Assembly: GCA_024635555.1 (NCBI GenBank)
Contig: JAGXIO010000144.1
Location: forward strand, 1-64,000
Direction of reading: 5' to 3'
DNA: 64,000 bases
From: Saccharicrinis sp.
Lineage (GTDB): Bacteria; Bacteroidota; Bacteroidia; Bacteroidales; Marinilabiliaceae
The notes under the pieces are model-generated. The model did no database searches. It was not told the DNA's origin and saw nothing but the letters and a program-made list of their open reading frames with translations. The translations under genes were made by a program, and so were the position numbers. Each line of letters opens with the position of its first letter. Position 1 is the stretch's first letter. Below, piece by piece: positions 9,141 through 18,361 of the stretch.

Positions 9141-9299
9141 TTAAACCTGAAAAATGCACGCATTTTTCAGGTTACGCTATCATAGGCGGAAAGCCGAAAA
9201 AGTTTAAATAAACTTTTTCGAGGGTTAACCCTCGATTCTGCTTAGGCAGAATCGGCCTTTGGTGCCTTATTCATAAAATTTATGAATAGGGCAGGTTAA
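9141..9299. repeat. Tandem-hairpin repeat (MITE-like), copy 2
   Basis: Nearly identical to 4137-4294 from the third hairpin onward. The left end reads TTAAACCTG and the right end CAGGTTAA. Here the first hairpin is a perfect 14-bp stem (AACCTGAAAAATGC / GCATTTTTCAGGTT), while the second hairpin is spoiled (TTACGC against GCGGAAAG). Loop bases in the third hairpin differ from copy 1 while the stem is kept. The right end touches the broken 5' edge of a tannase pseudogene. Confidence 0.8.
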
Positions 9300-9301
9300 A
9301 A

Positions 9302-9617
9302 AAAACTCAGAATTTTTTCCGTTATTTTTTAGTTCCCGGAATGGGACATTGCAGTCGCGGTTCAGCGTTGAATATTATTGGAGATAAACTTGAAGTGATG
9401 AGAGATTGGGTTGAAAATGGGATTGCTCCAGATAAAATTATTGCTACTGCATTCTTTTGCTGTGATAAATCTGAAATTCGATTCAAAAGACCAATCTATC
9501 CTTATCCTAAATTTCCACATTAGTATAGGTGGTGATCCAAATTTGCCATCAAGCTACGATTGGGTTGAACATCTTAGAGGCGAAGTTTTGAAAACGGATC
9601 CAATCTATTTAAAATAA
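9302..9617 (+). pseudogene. Tannase/feruloyl esterase C-terminal remnant
   Basis: The open stretch reads NFFRYFLVPGMGHCSRGSAL, then VMRDWVENGIAPDKIIATAF and KRPIYPYPKFPH, matching the conserved C-terminal end of the tannase/feruloyl esterase family (PGMGHC, DWVENG.AP, RP.CPYP). A frameshift near 9520 moves the frame to SIGGDPNLPSSYDWVEHL, which continues the same family. The catalytic serine region is missing: the gene is cut at its 5' side exactly where the hairpin repeat ends. Such esterases remove ferulate or gallate esters from plant polymers. Confidence 0.75.
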
Positions 9618-9873
9618 GCTCATGTGTTACATTTCGTTCCTTTTTTAGTTGGTCTACCCATTTTGTACAAGATAAAAGTTGCTTAAGGTAGTACAAATCT
9701 TTTATACGATAATGTCAAAGTGCCCATGAATCATAAAATTGTCTATTGCTTTTTCACTTGTAGTAACTAAATCTATTAAGTGCAGAAGCTAATTGCCTTT
9801 TTGATAGGCAAATTTACTTTTTGATAAAAGTGCAATATAAGTGCTTGACCAAAAATTAAATATTTATTTAATT
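9618..9873. other. Gene-free spacer before the xylanase
   Basis: About 255 AT-rich bases with no convincing reading frame. It should hold the promoter of the GH10 gene, but I see no clear -7 element. Confidence 0.4.
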
Positions 9874-11928
9874 ATGAAAATTAATATCTCAGTTTTAATC
9901 CTGATACTATTTATCGTCACTTCATTTTTTGCTTCGTCTCAGAATTTATTAGTGAACTCAGATTTTGAGAATGATTTGGACGGTTGGGAAAGCTTCATCT
10001 CCGATAATGTTAATTATGCGGCAACTTTTGAAGTGTCTACTGTTGAGAAACACTTGGGTAATAAATCTGCACATATTAATGTGAGCAAAGTAAAAAATGA
10101 TTATTGGGCATTCAGATATTTCCATATTCGTTTAAAACAAAGTGGTTTTACCCTTCATATTGGTGATGTAGTTCAACTTCGATTTTGGGCTAAAGCAAAT
10201 TCCACTGATTTGCATCCTATGGTTCAGGCAGGTTTAGCCAAAGATGCTCCAGAAAAAACAGACTTTTGGTCTCTGGAAGATTATGATATGTCCAATTTTT
10301 TGGTTTCAAACACCTGGAAACAGTATGAAATGAATTTGTTTATTACTCAGGAAATTACTAGTAATGTAATGTTTTTGATTCGGGTTGGAGGAATGACTGG
10401 TGATTACTATTTTGATGATATAGATTTGAAAGTGATTAAAAATTCAGCTTCTGATTTTAATTGGCTCGATAATGCTCAAAGTAGAATTGATACCCTTCGC
10501 AAAGGTGATTTGAAACTGAAAATATTAGATAAAAATGGGTTGGAATTACCCCAAGCTGTAGCGAATGTAAAGCTGTTGCGTCATAACTTTCAGTGGGGAA
10601 CTTCAGTAAGAGTTTGTGGAACAAATCAATGGAATACCACCAGTTATCTGTGGGAACGTAGTGAAGTATTGAAAATGTTCAACACCATAGTTCATGAAAA
10701 TGATTTTAAATGGCCTGTAGTTGAAAAGGTTCGAAACAGTCCGGATTATTCGGTTGTTAATCAATATGTTAATTGGAAAGACCAGAATAATATGCAATTT
10801 CGCGGGCATTGCTTGTATTGGACAAAAGACCAGTGGATGCCTTCTTGGTGGATATCTCTGAGTTCTGACAGCGCAAAGATAAATGCCTTAATGCAAAGGT
10901 GCAAACGTGACCCATTATATTTCAAAGGACGCGTTTTTGATTACGATGTGGTAAATGAACCGGTACATTTTACTTATGTGGAAGATTTGATTGGCGATTC
11001 AATCTACACTAAGACTTTTCAACTGGCAAATCAATCTGACCCTCAAGCAAATCTTCAGGTTAACGAATGGTGGAATATTGATAAATGGGACTCGTGGCGA
11101 TTACGAAAATGGGTTGAAACTAGATTAAGTGAGAAAGCACCTATTCAAAGCATTGGACTTCAGGCACACTGGGATGCGGAACGAATTGATTGGCTAGAAG
11201 TGAAACAGAAATCTGATTATTTAGCCGAAATTGGTTTGCCACTCAAAATCACTGAGTTTGACATGGATTTCGATCGAATTTTTGGGAGTGATAATGTAGC
11301 CAACAGAGCGAAACAGGCTGAAGACTATGGTAAAATAATGCGATTGGTTTTTTCACATCCTGCTTATAATGGATTTCTAATTTGGGGTTTAATGGATGGC
11401 TGGAGACCTAATGCTGGCATTTACAATTCCGATATGACACCCAGAGCTTCACGGGATACAATTTATAAACTTATAAAGCCGACATGGGCAACCGAATATA
11501 AAGGAGAGACATCAAATAATGGTGACTTAGCTTATAAAGGCTATTTTGGTGATTATCAAATTGATATTAATTATGGTGGTATTTCCAAGATTTACTTTGT
11601 AAACTTTTCAAAAAATCAGATAGTTAAAACGTTGACAACCGACTTTGTAAAAGGAGTAAATGCTATTAATTCGATAAATGACGAAGGTGATTTGTTAAAA
11701 ATATATCCAAATCCGACTTCTGATTTTGTTACTTTGGACATTCCGGGAAGTTCTAATCACATATCAACCATCACTATATATAATCTTTTGGGAGGAGTTG
11801 TATATCAATATAAATATGCATCGGCATCAACAGTATGTATTGATTTTAGAGTTTTTGAAAAAGGTACTTATGTTTTGTCTGTGGATATTGATAATAATAT
11901 AAAGCAAGTTAAAATATTAAATATATAG
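9874..11928 (+). CDS. Secreted GH10 endo-xylanase with CBM4/9-like domain and T9SS tail
   Basis: I chose the ATG at 9874 rather than the GTG at 9841 because it begins a clean signal peptide (MKINISVLILILFIVTSFFA). The mature 684-residue precursor has a CBM4/9-like jelly roll at about 25-188 (LLVNSDFENDLDGW). A GH10 barrel spans about 200-545, with acid/base E362 in VVNEP and nucleophile E461 in ITEFD; WGTSVRV and RGHCLYW are also typical. A T9SS tail follows (YPNPTSDFVTL, EKGTYVLSVDI). GH10 enzymes cut beta-1,4-xylan backbones. The enzyme is secreted or surface-bound. It is preceded by a tannase/feruloyl esterase remnant, which fits feruloylated xylan as a former substrate of this locus. Confidence 0.9.
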   Translation: MKINISVLILILFIVTSFFASSQNLLVNSDFENDLDGWESFISDNVNYAATFEVSTVEKHLGNKSAHINVSKVKNDYWAFRYFHIRLKQSGFTLHIGDVVQLRFWAKANSTDLHPMVQAGLAKDAPEKTDFWSLEDYDMSNFLVSNTWKQYEMNLFITQEITSNVMFLIRVGGMTGDYYFDDIDLKVIKNSASDFNWLDNAQSRIDTLRKGDLKLKILDKNGLELPQAVANVKLLRHNFQWGTSVRVCGTNQWNTTSYLWERSEVLKMFNTIVHENDFKWPVVEKVRNSPDYSVVNQYVNWKDQNNMQFRGHCLYWTKDQWMPSWWISLSSDSAKINALMQRCKRDPLYFKGRVFDYDVVNEPVHFTYVEDLIGDSIYTKTFQLANQSDPQANLQVNEWWNIDKWDSWRLRKWVETRLSEKAPIQSIGLQAHWDAERIDWLEVKQKSDYLAEIGLPLKITEFDMDFDRIFGSDNVANRAKQAEDYGKIMRLVFSHPAYNGFLIWGLMDGWRPNAGIYNSDMTPRASRDTIYKLIKPTWATEYKGETSNNGDLAYKGYFGDYQIDINYGGISKIYFVNFSKNQIVKTLTTDFVKGVNAINSINDEGDLLKIYPNPTSDFVTLDIPGSSNHISTITIYNLLGGVVYQYKYASASTVCIDFRVFEKGTYVLSVDIDNNIKQVKILNI

Positions 11929-12005
11929 ATTAATAAAGACTAAGCTTAAATTTAAATGAAGTCAAAAATGATAATTTCAAATAAGAATAAAACTGGATTT
12001 ACGTT

Positions 12006-12039
12006 GTTGAGTTGTAAGCTACGTTGAGTTGTAAGCTAC
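12006..12039. repeat. 17-bp tandem duplication
   Basis: GTTGAGTTGTAAGCTAC occurs twice without a gap, just upstream of the sulfatase remnant. It looks like a local slippage or repair scar. Confidence 0.8.
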
Positions 12040-12048
12040 TGTGCTGCA

Positions 12049-12174
12049 ATGTATCAAACAAAAGCTCCAAACATTGTTTTTGTTTTCGCTGATGAATGGA
12101 GGGCACAATCAACTGGTTTCAATGGAGATCCAAATATATAAACACCTAATGTTGATCAGCTTGCTGCTAAGTAA
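12049..12174 (+). pseudogene. Sulfatase N-terminal remnant
   Basis: The frame reads KAPNIVFVFADEWRAQSTGF and, after an in-frame TAA at 12139, TPNVDQLAAK before another stop. This is the start of a type I sulfatase (PNI.F..AD..R metal-binding aspartate segment, TPN.D.LA). The catalytic C/S-x-P-x-R segment is absent, so only about 40 codons survive. Sulfatases in such clusters usually desulfate polysaccharides. Confidence 0.75.
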
Positions 12175-12370
12175 GTCAATATGACAAATTTTATAATATT
12201 GAAATATAATGATTGAAATTCCGAAAAAAGCAACTTTATTAATATAATTACTACATTAATTACTACCAGTTGTTCATTTTGCTTTTTCACCTTATAGGAA
12301 GAAAAATCAGGTAGACTATATATTTCTATTTTTGTGCAAAAACATTAATCTCTAAATAAATTAAAGTATT
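12175..12370. other. Spacer after sulfatase remnant
   Basis: About 195 AT-rich bases. No further sulfatase homology and no gene is visible; it must include the promoter of the next gene. Confidence 0.35.
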
Positions 12371-14125
12371 ATGAAGAAGTTGTTATTCGTAGTTGTAAGC
12401 TTATTGCTAATGGTTCATTGCATGTCAAAAAGTCAATCTTATGATAGTATAAGAGGATGGACAATTTTATCAAAAAGTTATTCCGATGCCGTTAAAGTTA
12501 TTGATGCTTCAGATAAATACAATATTAATCATTTACAATTATCGCATGAATTACTAATGGATTTACGTGAAATGAAGAATGAAACAAAGCGTACTGTTGT
12601 AAATACTTTAATAGATAGGGCACATATAAAAGGGATAAAAGAAGTTGTATTGTGGGATCATTCCTTATATGACATGGATTATTACCCAAAAAAATATCGA
12701 ACTGGACCAGATTCCACCATAAACTTAGATAATAGAGCTTTTTGGGAATTTTTCAAACAAGACTATCGTGATATGATGGCTTTGGTGCCAAACGCAGATG
12801 GGTTAGTATTAACGTTTATTGAAACTGGGACAAGAGCAGAAAATCAATATTCACAACAATTGAAAACAGGGGCCGAAAAATTGGCTTATATAGTTGATCA
12901 AGTGGCTTCGGTTGTATGTGATGAATTACATAAAAAGTTATACATACGCACATTTGCGTATACAGATGCAGAATATGAGATCACAATTGGAAGTATCAAA
13001 CATATAAAAAACAAAAATATAATACTTATGATGAAAGAAACTCCGCATGATTTCTTTCTTACACATCCTAACAATAAATATGCGGGCATTTTTGACCGCC
13101 CAACTATAATAGAATTTGATACAGGCAATGAATTTAACGGTCAGGGGATTATATCAAACACCTGGGTGGAATATGTAACAAAGCGATGGAAAAATTATAT
13201 GCAACGGGATCATATTATTGGCTATGTGGCAAGAACAGATCGTTATGGTGATACACGCCTTGTAGGGAAACCGAATGAAATATTACTTTATGCATTAAAG
13301 AGATCAACTGAGCAGCCAAATATAACAGATGATAAAATTTACGATGAGTTCATCATAAAGCAATATGGAGACAAAGCATTAAAGGAAATAAAAGCAGCAT
13401 TTAAATTAAGTTTTGATATTGTTACCAGTTCTTTGTACACTTTAGGTACAAATACAGCCAACCATTCTGCTCTTAATTATGATCCATATAATTCGAGTTA
13501 CGGCAGACATGTGTCTGGTAAGTGGTTAAACCCTCCAACGGTTTACGTCGAACATAATGTTAATAGAGAGTTTGATTATTGGAAAGATATTATACAACAC
13601 ATCGCCCCAGCTAAATTAAAATCAAAAACAGGCCCCTTAAAGAATGAAGCACCCTATGTACTTACTAACAACTGGGTAACGGATCAAGAAGGTATGACAG
13701 AAGAATACTTAAATTATATTATTATTGAGAAGAATTACGGAATTGAAAAGGCTCAACAAGCACTTTCGTTAATAGAACAATCAAAAACTAAAATAGATAT
13801 TGAAAAGTACAACCAATTGTATCAATTATTTTATCGAACATTACTTACTACAAAACTACATTCTGCCGTTGCAAAGGCATATTGGGGATATCGTATTTAC
13901 ACAAGAGGTGGAAGTTTTGTTACTCCCGAGTTATCGGGAACAATAAGTCAAGCTCTAAATGATATAAACTCAATTAGTCAAACAATTGAGAATTATAAAG
14001 AATATTATCCTATTGGCCAATGGAATTGGAAAGATGACGCAAAAATGGCTCGTCAGTACTATGATTGGATAACATTGGGTACCTGGAAAGAATATAACTA
14101 TATAAAATTTGACCCAAATGATTAG
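12371..14125 (+). CDS. Secreted TIM-barrel-like glycoside hydrolase of unassigned family
   Basis: A 584-residue protein with a signal peptide (MKKLLFVVVSLLLMVHCMSKS). Residues of about 25-330 alternate strands and helices as in a TIM barrel: HLQLSHELLMDL, GIKEVVLWDHSLYDM, PNADGLVLTFIETGTRAE, KLYIRTFAYTD, NIILMMKETPHDFF, HIIGYVARTDRYGDTR. Acidic residues at strand ends, such as E in FIETG and D in DRYGD, are candidate catalytic groups. The C-terminal 220 residues are helical. The general look is of the GH67-like clan (alpha-glucuronidases), and one lies naturally beside a xylanase, but I cannot assign a family. No T9SS tail is seen, so it is probably periplasmic. Confidence 0.6.
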   Translation: MKKLLFVVVSLLLMVHCMSKSQSYDSIRGWTILSKSYSDAVKVIDASDKYNINHLQLSHELLMDLREMKNETKRTVVNTLIDRAHIKGIKEVVLWDHSLYDMDYYPKKYRTGPDSTINLDNRAFWEFFKQDYRDMMALVPNADGLVLTFIETGTRAENQYSQQLKTGAEKLAYIVDQVASVVCDELHKKLYIRTFAYTDAEYEITIGSIKHIKNKNIILMMKETPHDFFLTHPNNKYAGIFDRPTIIEFDTGNEFNGQGIISNTWVEYVTKRWKNYMQRDHIIGYVARTDRYGDTRLVGKPNEILLYALKRSTEQPNITDDKIYDEFIIKQYGDKALKEIKAAFKLSFDIVTSSLYTLGTNTANHSALNYDPYNSSYGRHVSGKWLNPPTVYVEHNVNREFDYWKDIIQHIAPAKLKSKTGPLKNEAPYVLTNNWVTDQEGMTEEYLNYIIIEKNYGIEKAQQALSLIEQSKTKIDIEKYNQLYQLFYRTLLTTKLHSAVAKAYWGYRIYTRGGSFVTPELSGTISQALNDINSISQTIENYKEYYPIGQWNWKDDAKMARQYYDWITLGTWKEYNYIKFDPND

Positions 14126-14390
14126 TATTTAATATCAATTTGGAATCGTATTAGAAAAACGAAAAGTTTTTTTTATATCTGGTCATACTCACATTTTTCA
14201 ATATATCATTCCTTTAATTCACATTAAATATATAACTAATTCAAGAGGTTTAAAATCACGAAGAGCCAAGCCAACTGATGGCACTATATTTTGTTATTGA
14301 GTACCAGGCTTTAGCATTTTCTCAATTTATAACGAGACAACATCTTTTTCTTTTGTAACAATCAATTAGAGAAAAAACAAATAATATATT

Positions 14391-15857
14391 ATGATGAAAA
14401 GAATTTCAATAGTAATTTTAATAATAACCTTTACTCTTAATATTTTCGCTCAAAGAATTTTCAATGTAAAAGATTTTGGAGCTACCGGTAACGGTATAAC
14501 ATTAGATACAGAACCAATAAATAAAGCAATAGAACAATGTTCAGCAGAAGGTGGTGGTATTGTCTTATTTCCAACAAAAAATGTTTTTCTTACTGGTTCA
14601 ATTCATTTACTTAGCAATATTGAATATCGAATAGAAAAAGGAGCAGTAATCCAAGGTGCTCCAAATGGAATAAATGCTTACGATATCCCTGAAGAGAATC
14701 AATGGAAATCATATCAAGACTTTGGACATTCATTTTATCGCAATTCATTAATATGGGGTGAAAATATTGAAAATATTTCATTTACTGGCGGTGGCGAAAT
14801 AAATGGAGGAGGTATTACTCGAAAGGAAGTTAAGCCCGGAGATGGCAATAAGGCAATTGCATTAAAACAGAGCAAAAAAATATTATTTGAGAACATAACT
14901 GTAAATCAAGGAGGATGGTTTGCTTTTATTTTGAATGGTTGTTCAGAAATTAAATTTAATCGCATAAAAATAAACACGGTAAGAGATGGCATTGATTTAA
15001 TGTCATGTTCGAATGTGGTAATTTCAAATAGCGAAATAAACACTATTAGAACAGATAAAGGTAAAGCTGTAGGAGGTGATGATGCAATTGGTATTAAAAG
15101 CGATTTTGCACTTGGAAAAACTATAAGTAGTAAAAATATTGTAATTGAAAATTGTGTGATTTCAGCAGGTTGTAATGCTATCCAGTTTGGTTCGGAGACT
15201 GTAGGCGATTTTAAAAATATCAGAATTGAGAATTGTGTTATTACCGGAGCTGAAAAAGCGGGTTTAGGTATAACATCCAATGATGGATCTGTAATAGATA
15301 GCGTATCTTTTAAAAATATTATTATGACAAAAGTTGCAACGCCATTTTTTATATTTGTATCAGATAGATTAAGAACACCTGACAGAAAAAAAATTGGCAA
15401 AATTAAAAATATAACAATAGAAAATGTTGCAGCTTATGATTGTTATGGATATATAAAGGATGAGTGCTTTACTTCGACAATTTCAGGGCATAAAAATTCA
15501 TCTATTGATAATATTAAAATTTCAAATTTAACAATGGTATACAAAGGGGGAGTTGAAAAAGTTCCATTAACTTGTCCTGAAAACTCATCTACTCAATATA
15601 CTCCAAAAGGATTTGGGGTTCGTCCAGCATCAGGATTCTATATTAGGAATGCTAAAAATGTTGTGTTGGACCAAATTGTTATAAGCTTTGAGAAGCCCGA
15701 TTATAGACCACCATTTGTTTTTGATACGGTAGATTCTATAGTAATAATAGATCCCACCATATCGACTAATGCCGCAACCGATGTTAAATTAATCCATACA
15801 AGCGAATTTCAACAATCTGGAGTCAATAAACTAAAAGTAGATATAGAAAAATTATAA
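14391..15857 (+). CDS. Atypical GH28-like pectin hydrolase
   Basis: A 488-residue protein with a signal peptide (cut near IFAQ, residue 21) followed by the FNVKDFGATGNGI start of the pectin-lyase-like right-handed beta-helix. Candidate catalytic acids are D199 (VRDGID) and D230/D231 (GGDDAIGIKSD). Where classic GH28 enzymes have GHG and RIK motifs this one reads GCNAIQFGSE and GLGITSNDG, so the usual histidine and Arg-x-Lys pair are missing. It likely hydrolyses a galacturonan or rhamnogalacturonan oligomer in the periplasm, possibly with altered specificity. The gene stands 265 bases after the previous one; that spacer shows no other gene. Confidence 0.75.
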   Translation: MMKRISIVILIITFTLNIFAQRIFNVKDFGATGNGITLDTEPINKAIEQCSAEGGGIVLFPTKNVFLTGSIHLLSNIEYRIEKGAVIQGAPNGINAYDIPEENQWKSYQDFGHSFYRNSLIWGENIENISFTGGGEINGGGITRKEVKPGDGNKAIALKQSKKILFENITVNQGGWFAFILNGCSEIKFNRIKINTVRDGIDLMSCSNVVISNSEINTIRTDKGKAVGGDDAIGIKSDFALGKTISSKNIVIENCVISAGCNAIQFGSETVGDFKNIRIENCVITGAEKAGLGITSNDGSVIDSVSFKNIIMTKVATPFFIFVSDRLRTPDRKKIGKIKNITIENVAAYDCYGYIKDECFTSTISGHKNSSIDNIKISNLTMVYKGGVEKVPLTCPENSSTQYTPKGFGVRPASGFYIRNAKNVVLDQIVISFEKPDYRPPFVFDTVDSIVIIDPTISTNAATDVKLIHTSEFQQSGVNKLKVDIEKL

Positions 15858-15910
15858 AAAATACTTATTATAAATAATATTATTATCTATCTTTTATAGT
15901 GCTTTTGCAC

Positions 15911-15956
15911 CCTCCTGTTCGCCGTAGGTTGGCGCCTGTAGTTCGGCGAACGGGGG
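15911..15956. repeat. GC-rich dyad repeat, copy A
   Basis: A GC-rich island in AT-rich spacer with inverted arms GTTCGCCG and CGGCGAAC. A related, diverged copy lies at 24394-24434. Both lie just downstream of GH28 genes. The rest of the 15858-16120 spacer shows no gene. Confidence 0.55.
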
Positions 15957-16120
15957 TTGAACAAAATGGAAATCCTTTGGCGATTCATTAAATATCAATG
16001 GATTCCATTGGATGCTAATCATAGATTTCAAAATCTCAACGAACGACTGAACGAAACCTTACTATTGGCTGGCTCAAAACAGATCATTAATTATTATTGA
16101 TTACTTAATTACAAACTTAG

Positions 16121-17665
16121 ATGAAATTCAATTATCACAATTTAGTTATTCTATTCAGCGCAGTTGTTTTCTTTTCTTCCTGCAATAAAAAAATCATTGT
16201 TTTCTCACAAACAAATGCTGAATCAGCAAGTGATTTTTATACAGTAGAACTGAATGGAACTACATTTCATACGGAAAGATTCAGGGATGTAAGTTACCTT
16301 CATTTTGAAATGAAAAAGGAGATAAGTGCAAAAGTAACTTGCCCAGAGGGAATTAATAGTTATGAAATTAGTCCGATTTCAAAAAAAATTGAGGGGGAAA
16401 GCAAAAATAATACTTTGAGATTTAATATTCCGACACCCGGATATTATGTAGTCAAAGTAAACAATAATAAATACTTGTTTCTGCTTGCCGATGCTCCTCA
16501 AAAAGTATCCTATTCATCTTCAAGTCAGGGAATTATTAATGTTAAAGATTTTTTGCCGACACACGATGAAAATAAAGTATTAACCAAACAGTTACAATTA
16601 ATTCTGGACTCAGCTTCAGTCAGCAGAAAAGTTGTGTACTTCCCGGCAGGGATTTATTGTACAGGAACGTTGTCAATTAAAAGTAATACTTCGGTTTATC
16701 TGGATGCCGGTGCAATTATTAAAGGTTCCGAAAACCGAGATGATTATCCAACCGATGAAAACCGACTGGAAAGTGATTTAGTTAATCGTCCAAAAGCCGA
16801 TTATACTGATAATGGCGAATTTATGACCTTCTCTCGGTTGATTCTAATTGACAATGCCACCAATGTTCACATTTTTGGTCGTGGAATTATTGACGGTAGC
16901 GGAAGTGTGGTGCGTGCTCAGGGAAAACCTGCGAATCTGATTCGTATCCGACGAAGTAAAAATATTTTAATTGAAGGCATCATTTTGCGCGATCCGGCTG
17001 CGTGGAATACGCACATTCAGTTTTCGGAAAATGTTACGTTGCGAAATTTGAAAATAATCAATGATTTTGATGTGCCAAACACGGATGGATTTGATCCGGA
17101 TGCTTCGCGAAATGTGCTGATTGATCATTGTTTTGCTTATTGCAACGACGACAATATCGCCATTAAAACAACCAATAATCTGAATTTGAATCAGAACCTG
17201 GACAGTATAACCGTAAAAAACTGCGTTTTCCTGACCCGAAAATCATCGATGAAAGTCGGTACGGAATCCAAGGCGGCAAAAATGTCGAATATTTTGTTTG
17301 AAAACAATGATGTGGTTTTATGCGATAGAGGAATGGTTTTGTATTGCTACGATGGAGCCCGTTTTGAGAATATTCGTTTTATAAACAATCGATTTGAAAA
17401 CTGTTATTCAAAAGAACGACAACGCCCTATTCATTTTGTGATAAAAGAGCGATACGGTAAAGGAAGTATTGAAAATGTGTTGATAAAAGATTGTGTGTTT
17501 TATAAATCGTTTCCGAAACCTTCTGAAATCTTAGGATTAGACGAAAGTAACAGGATTAAAAATCTAGCCATTGAAAATTTAGTAATTGAAAATAAAAAAG
17601 TTACTTCATTAAAGGAAGGAGATATAGAAATAAACGAATTCGTAAATGGACTAACATTTAAATGA
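16121..17665 (+). CDS. Lipoprotein beta-helix glycosidase, GH28/GH49-like
   Basis: A 514-residue precursor whose signal peptide ends in a lipobox (FFSSC, Cys21), so it is a membrane-anchored lipoprotein. Residues of about 25-127 form a beta-sandwich resembling the N-terminal domain of GH49 enzymes. Residues of about 138-500 are a right-handed beta-helix. Candidate catalytic acids are D322 (NTDGFD) and D343/D344 (CNDDNIAIK). The canonical GH28 GHG and RIK motifs are replaced by SSMKVGTES and RGMVLYCYDG. This architecture (GH49N-type domain plus beta-helix) argues for a GH49-clan or divergent GH28 enzyme. Its stop overlaps the next start in ATGA, so the two were translationally coupled. Confidence 0.75.
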   Translation: MKFNYHNLVILFSAVVFFSSCNKKIIVFSQTNAESASDFYTVELNGTTFHTERFRDVSYLHFEMKKEISAKVTCPEGINSYEISPISKKIEGESKNNTLRFNIPTPGYYVVKVNNNKYLFLLADAPQKVSYSSSSQGIINVKDFLPTHDENKVLTKQLQLILDSASVSRKVVYFPAGIYCTGTLSIKSNTSVYLDAGAIIKGSENRDDYPTDENRLESDLVNRPKADYTDNGEFMTFSRLILIDNATNVHIFGRGIIDGSGSVVRAQGKPANLIRIRRSKNILIEGIILRDPAAWNTHIQFSENVTLRNLKIINDFDVPNTDGFDPDASRNVLIDHCFAYCNDDNIAIKTTNNLNLNQNLDSITVKNCVFLTRKSSMKVGTESKAAKMSNILFENNDVVLCDRGMVLYCYDGARFENIRFINNRFENCYSKERQRPIHFVIKERYGKGSIENVLIKDCVFYKSFPKPSEILGLDESNRIKNLAIENLVIENKKVTSLKEGDIEINEFVNGLTFK

Positions 17666-18100
17666 ATAACAATATGAATATTACTCGTCTCGCTTTAGCA
17701 TTAGTTTTGGTCTTGTTTTTGTGTTCATGTAAGAAGAATAAAAGTACTGTTTCAATAAGCAAAATTCAGGTTCAAGCTCCCTTTGCCATGCCGGATATCG
17801 CCGTTCCTGATTTTGAAAAATGCAAAACTTTCTCCATTGTTGATTTTGGAGCCATACCAAGTAATAAAACAAAAAATTCGAATGCAATTGCTAAAGCTAT
17901 TTCGGCTGCTAATGAAGCGGGTGGCGGAATTGTGGAAATAACTGCGGGTGAATGAATTACCGGTAAGATTCATTTGAAAAGCAATGTCAATCTGCATTTG
18001 AGCAAAGGAGCTGTTTTACTTTTCGATGATGAATCGAAAGATTATTTACCGTCGGTAAATACAAGTTGGGAAGGCATGGAATGTATGAATTATTCACCGC
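17631..18100. repeat. 470-bp direct repeat, left copy
   Basis: This stretch (tail of the GH28/GH49-like gene plus the first 440 bases of a GH28 gene) is repeated at 21228-21697 with scattered substitutions and no length difference by eye. The two copies bracket an insertion-sequence fragment, a GH2 gene and a complete insertion sequence. Confidence 0.85.
17662..18099 (+). pseudogene. Truncated GH28 copy with nonsense mutation
   Basis: The frame starts as a lipoprotein (MNNNMNITRLALALVLV, lipobox before KKNK) and is a near-copy of the gene at 21259. A tryptophan codon TGG has become TGA at 17953. After it the homology continues in frame (SNVNLHLSKGAVLLFDDE, NTSWEGMECMNYS) until 18099, where the sequence switches to the 3' part of an insertion sequence. 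About 70% of the enzyme, including every catalytic residue, is lost. Confidence 0.9.
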
Positions 18101-18333
18101 ATGTACATTTAGTTGATTCATTAGTCAAACGATGGATAAATGGAACACTTCAAGGAAATATATCACCAAAGTACTAGTCATATTACTTAGATGAATTGGC
18201 ATTCAGATTCAATCTAAAATTATCAAGATATAAAGGGAAGCTGTTTTATAGACTTATGCAACAAGATGTTGACACTCCTCCAAAACCATTTAAAGAATTA
18301 ATAAAATAAGCTTGACCGAAAGGGATAAGCAGT
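18100..18333 (+). mobile_element. IS1595-type insertion sequence, 3' fragment
   Basis: These 234 bases match the right end of the complete element at 20226-21229, from HVHLVDSLVKRWINGT of the transposase through to the terminal repeat (TTGACCGAAAGGGATAAGCA). The fragment carries its own stops (after SPKY, at 18175). Its left edge is fused to the broken GH28 copy at a short TATT/ACC microhomology. It has the same orientation as the full copy, so the two bracket the GH2 gene as direct repeats. Confidence 0.9.
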
Positions 18334-18361
18334 AATATAAAATTGAAAAATAGAATCAATA

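Noticed and set aside
9841-9873. GTG start for the GH10 xylanase
   Set aside because: It adds eleven polar residues ahead of a complete signal peptide; the ATG at 9874 is the natural start.
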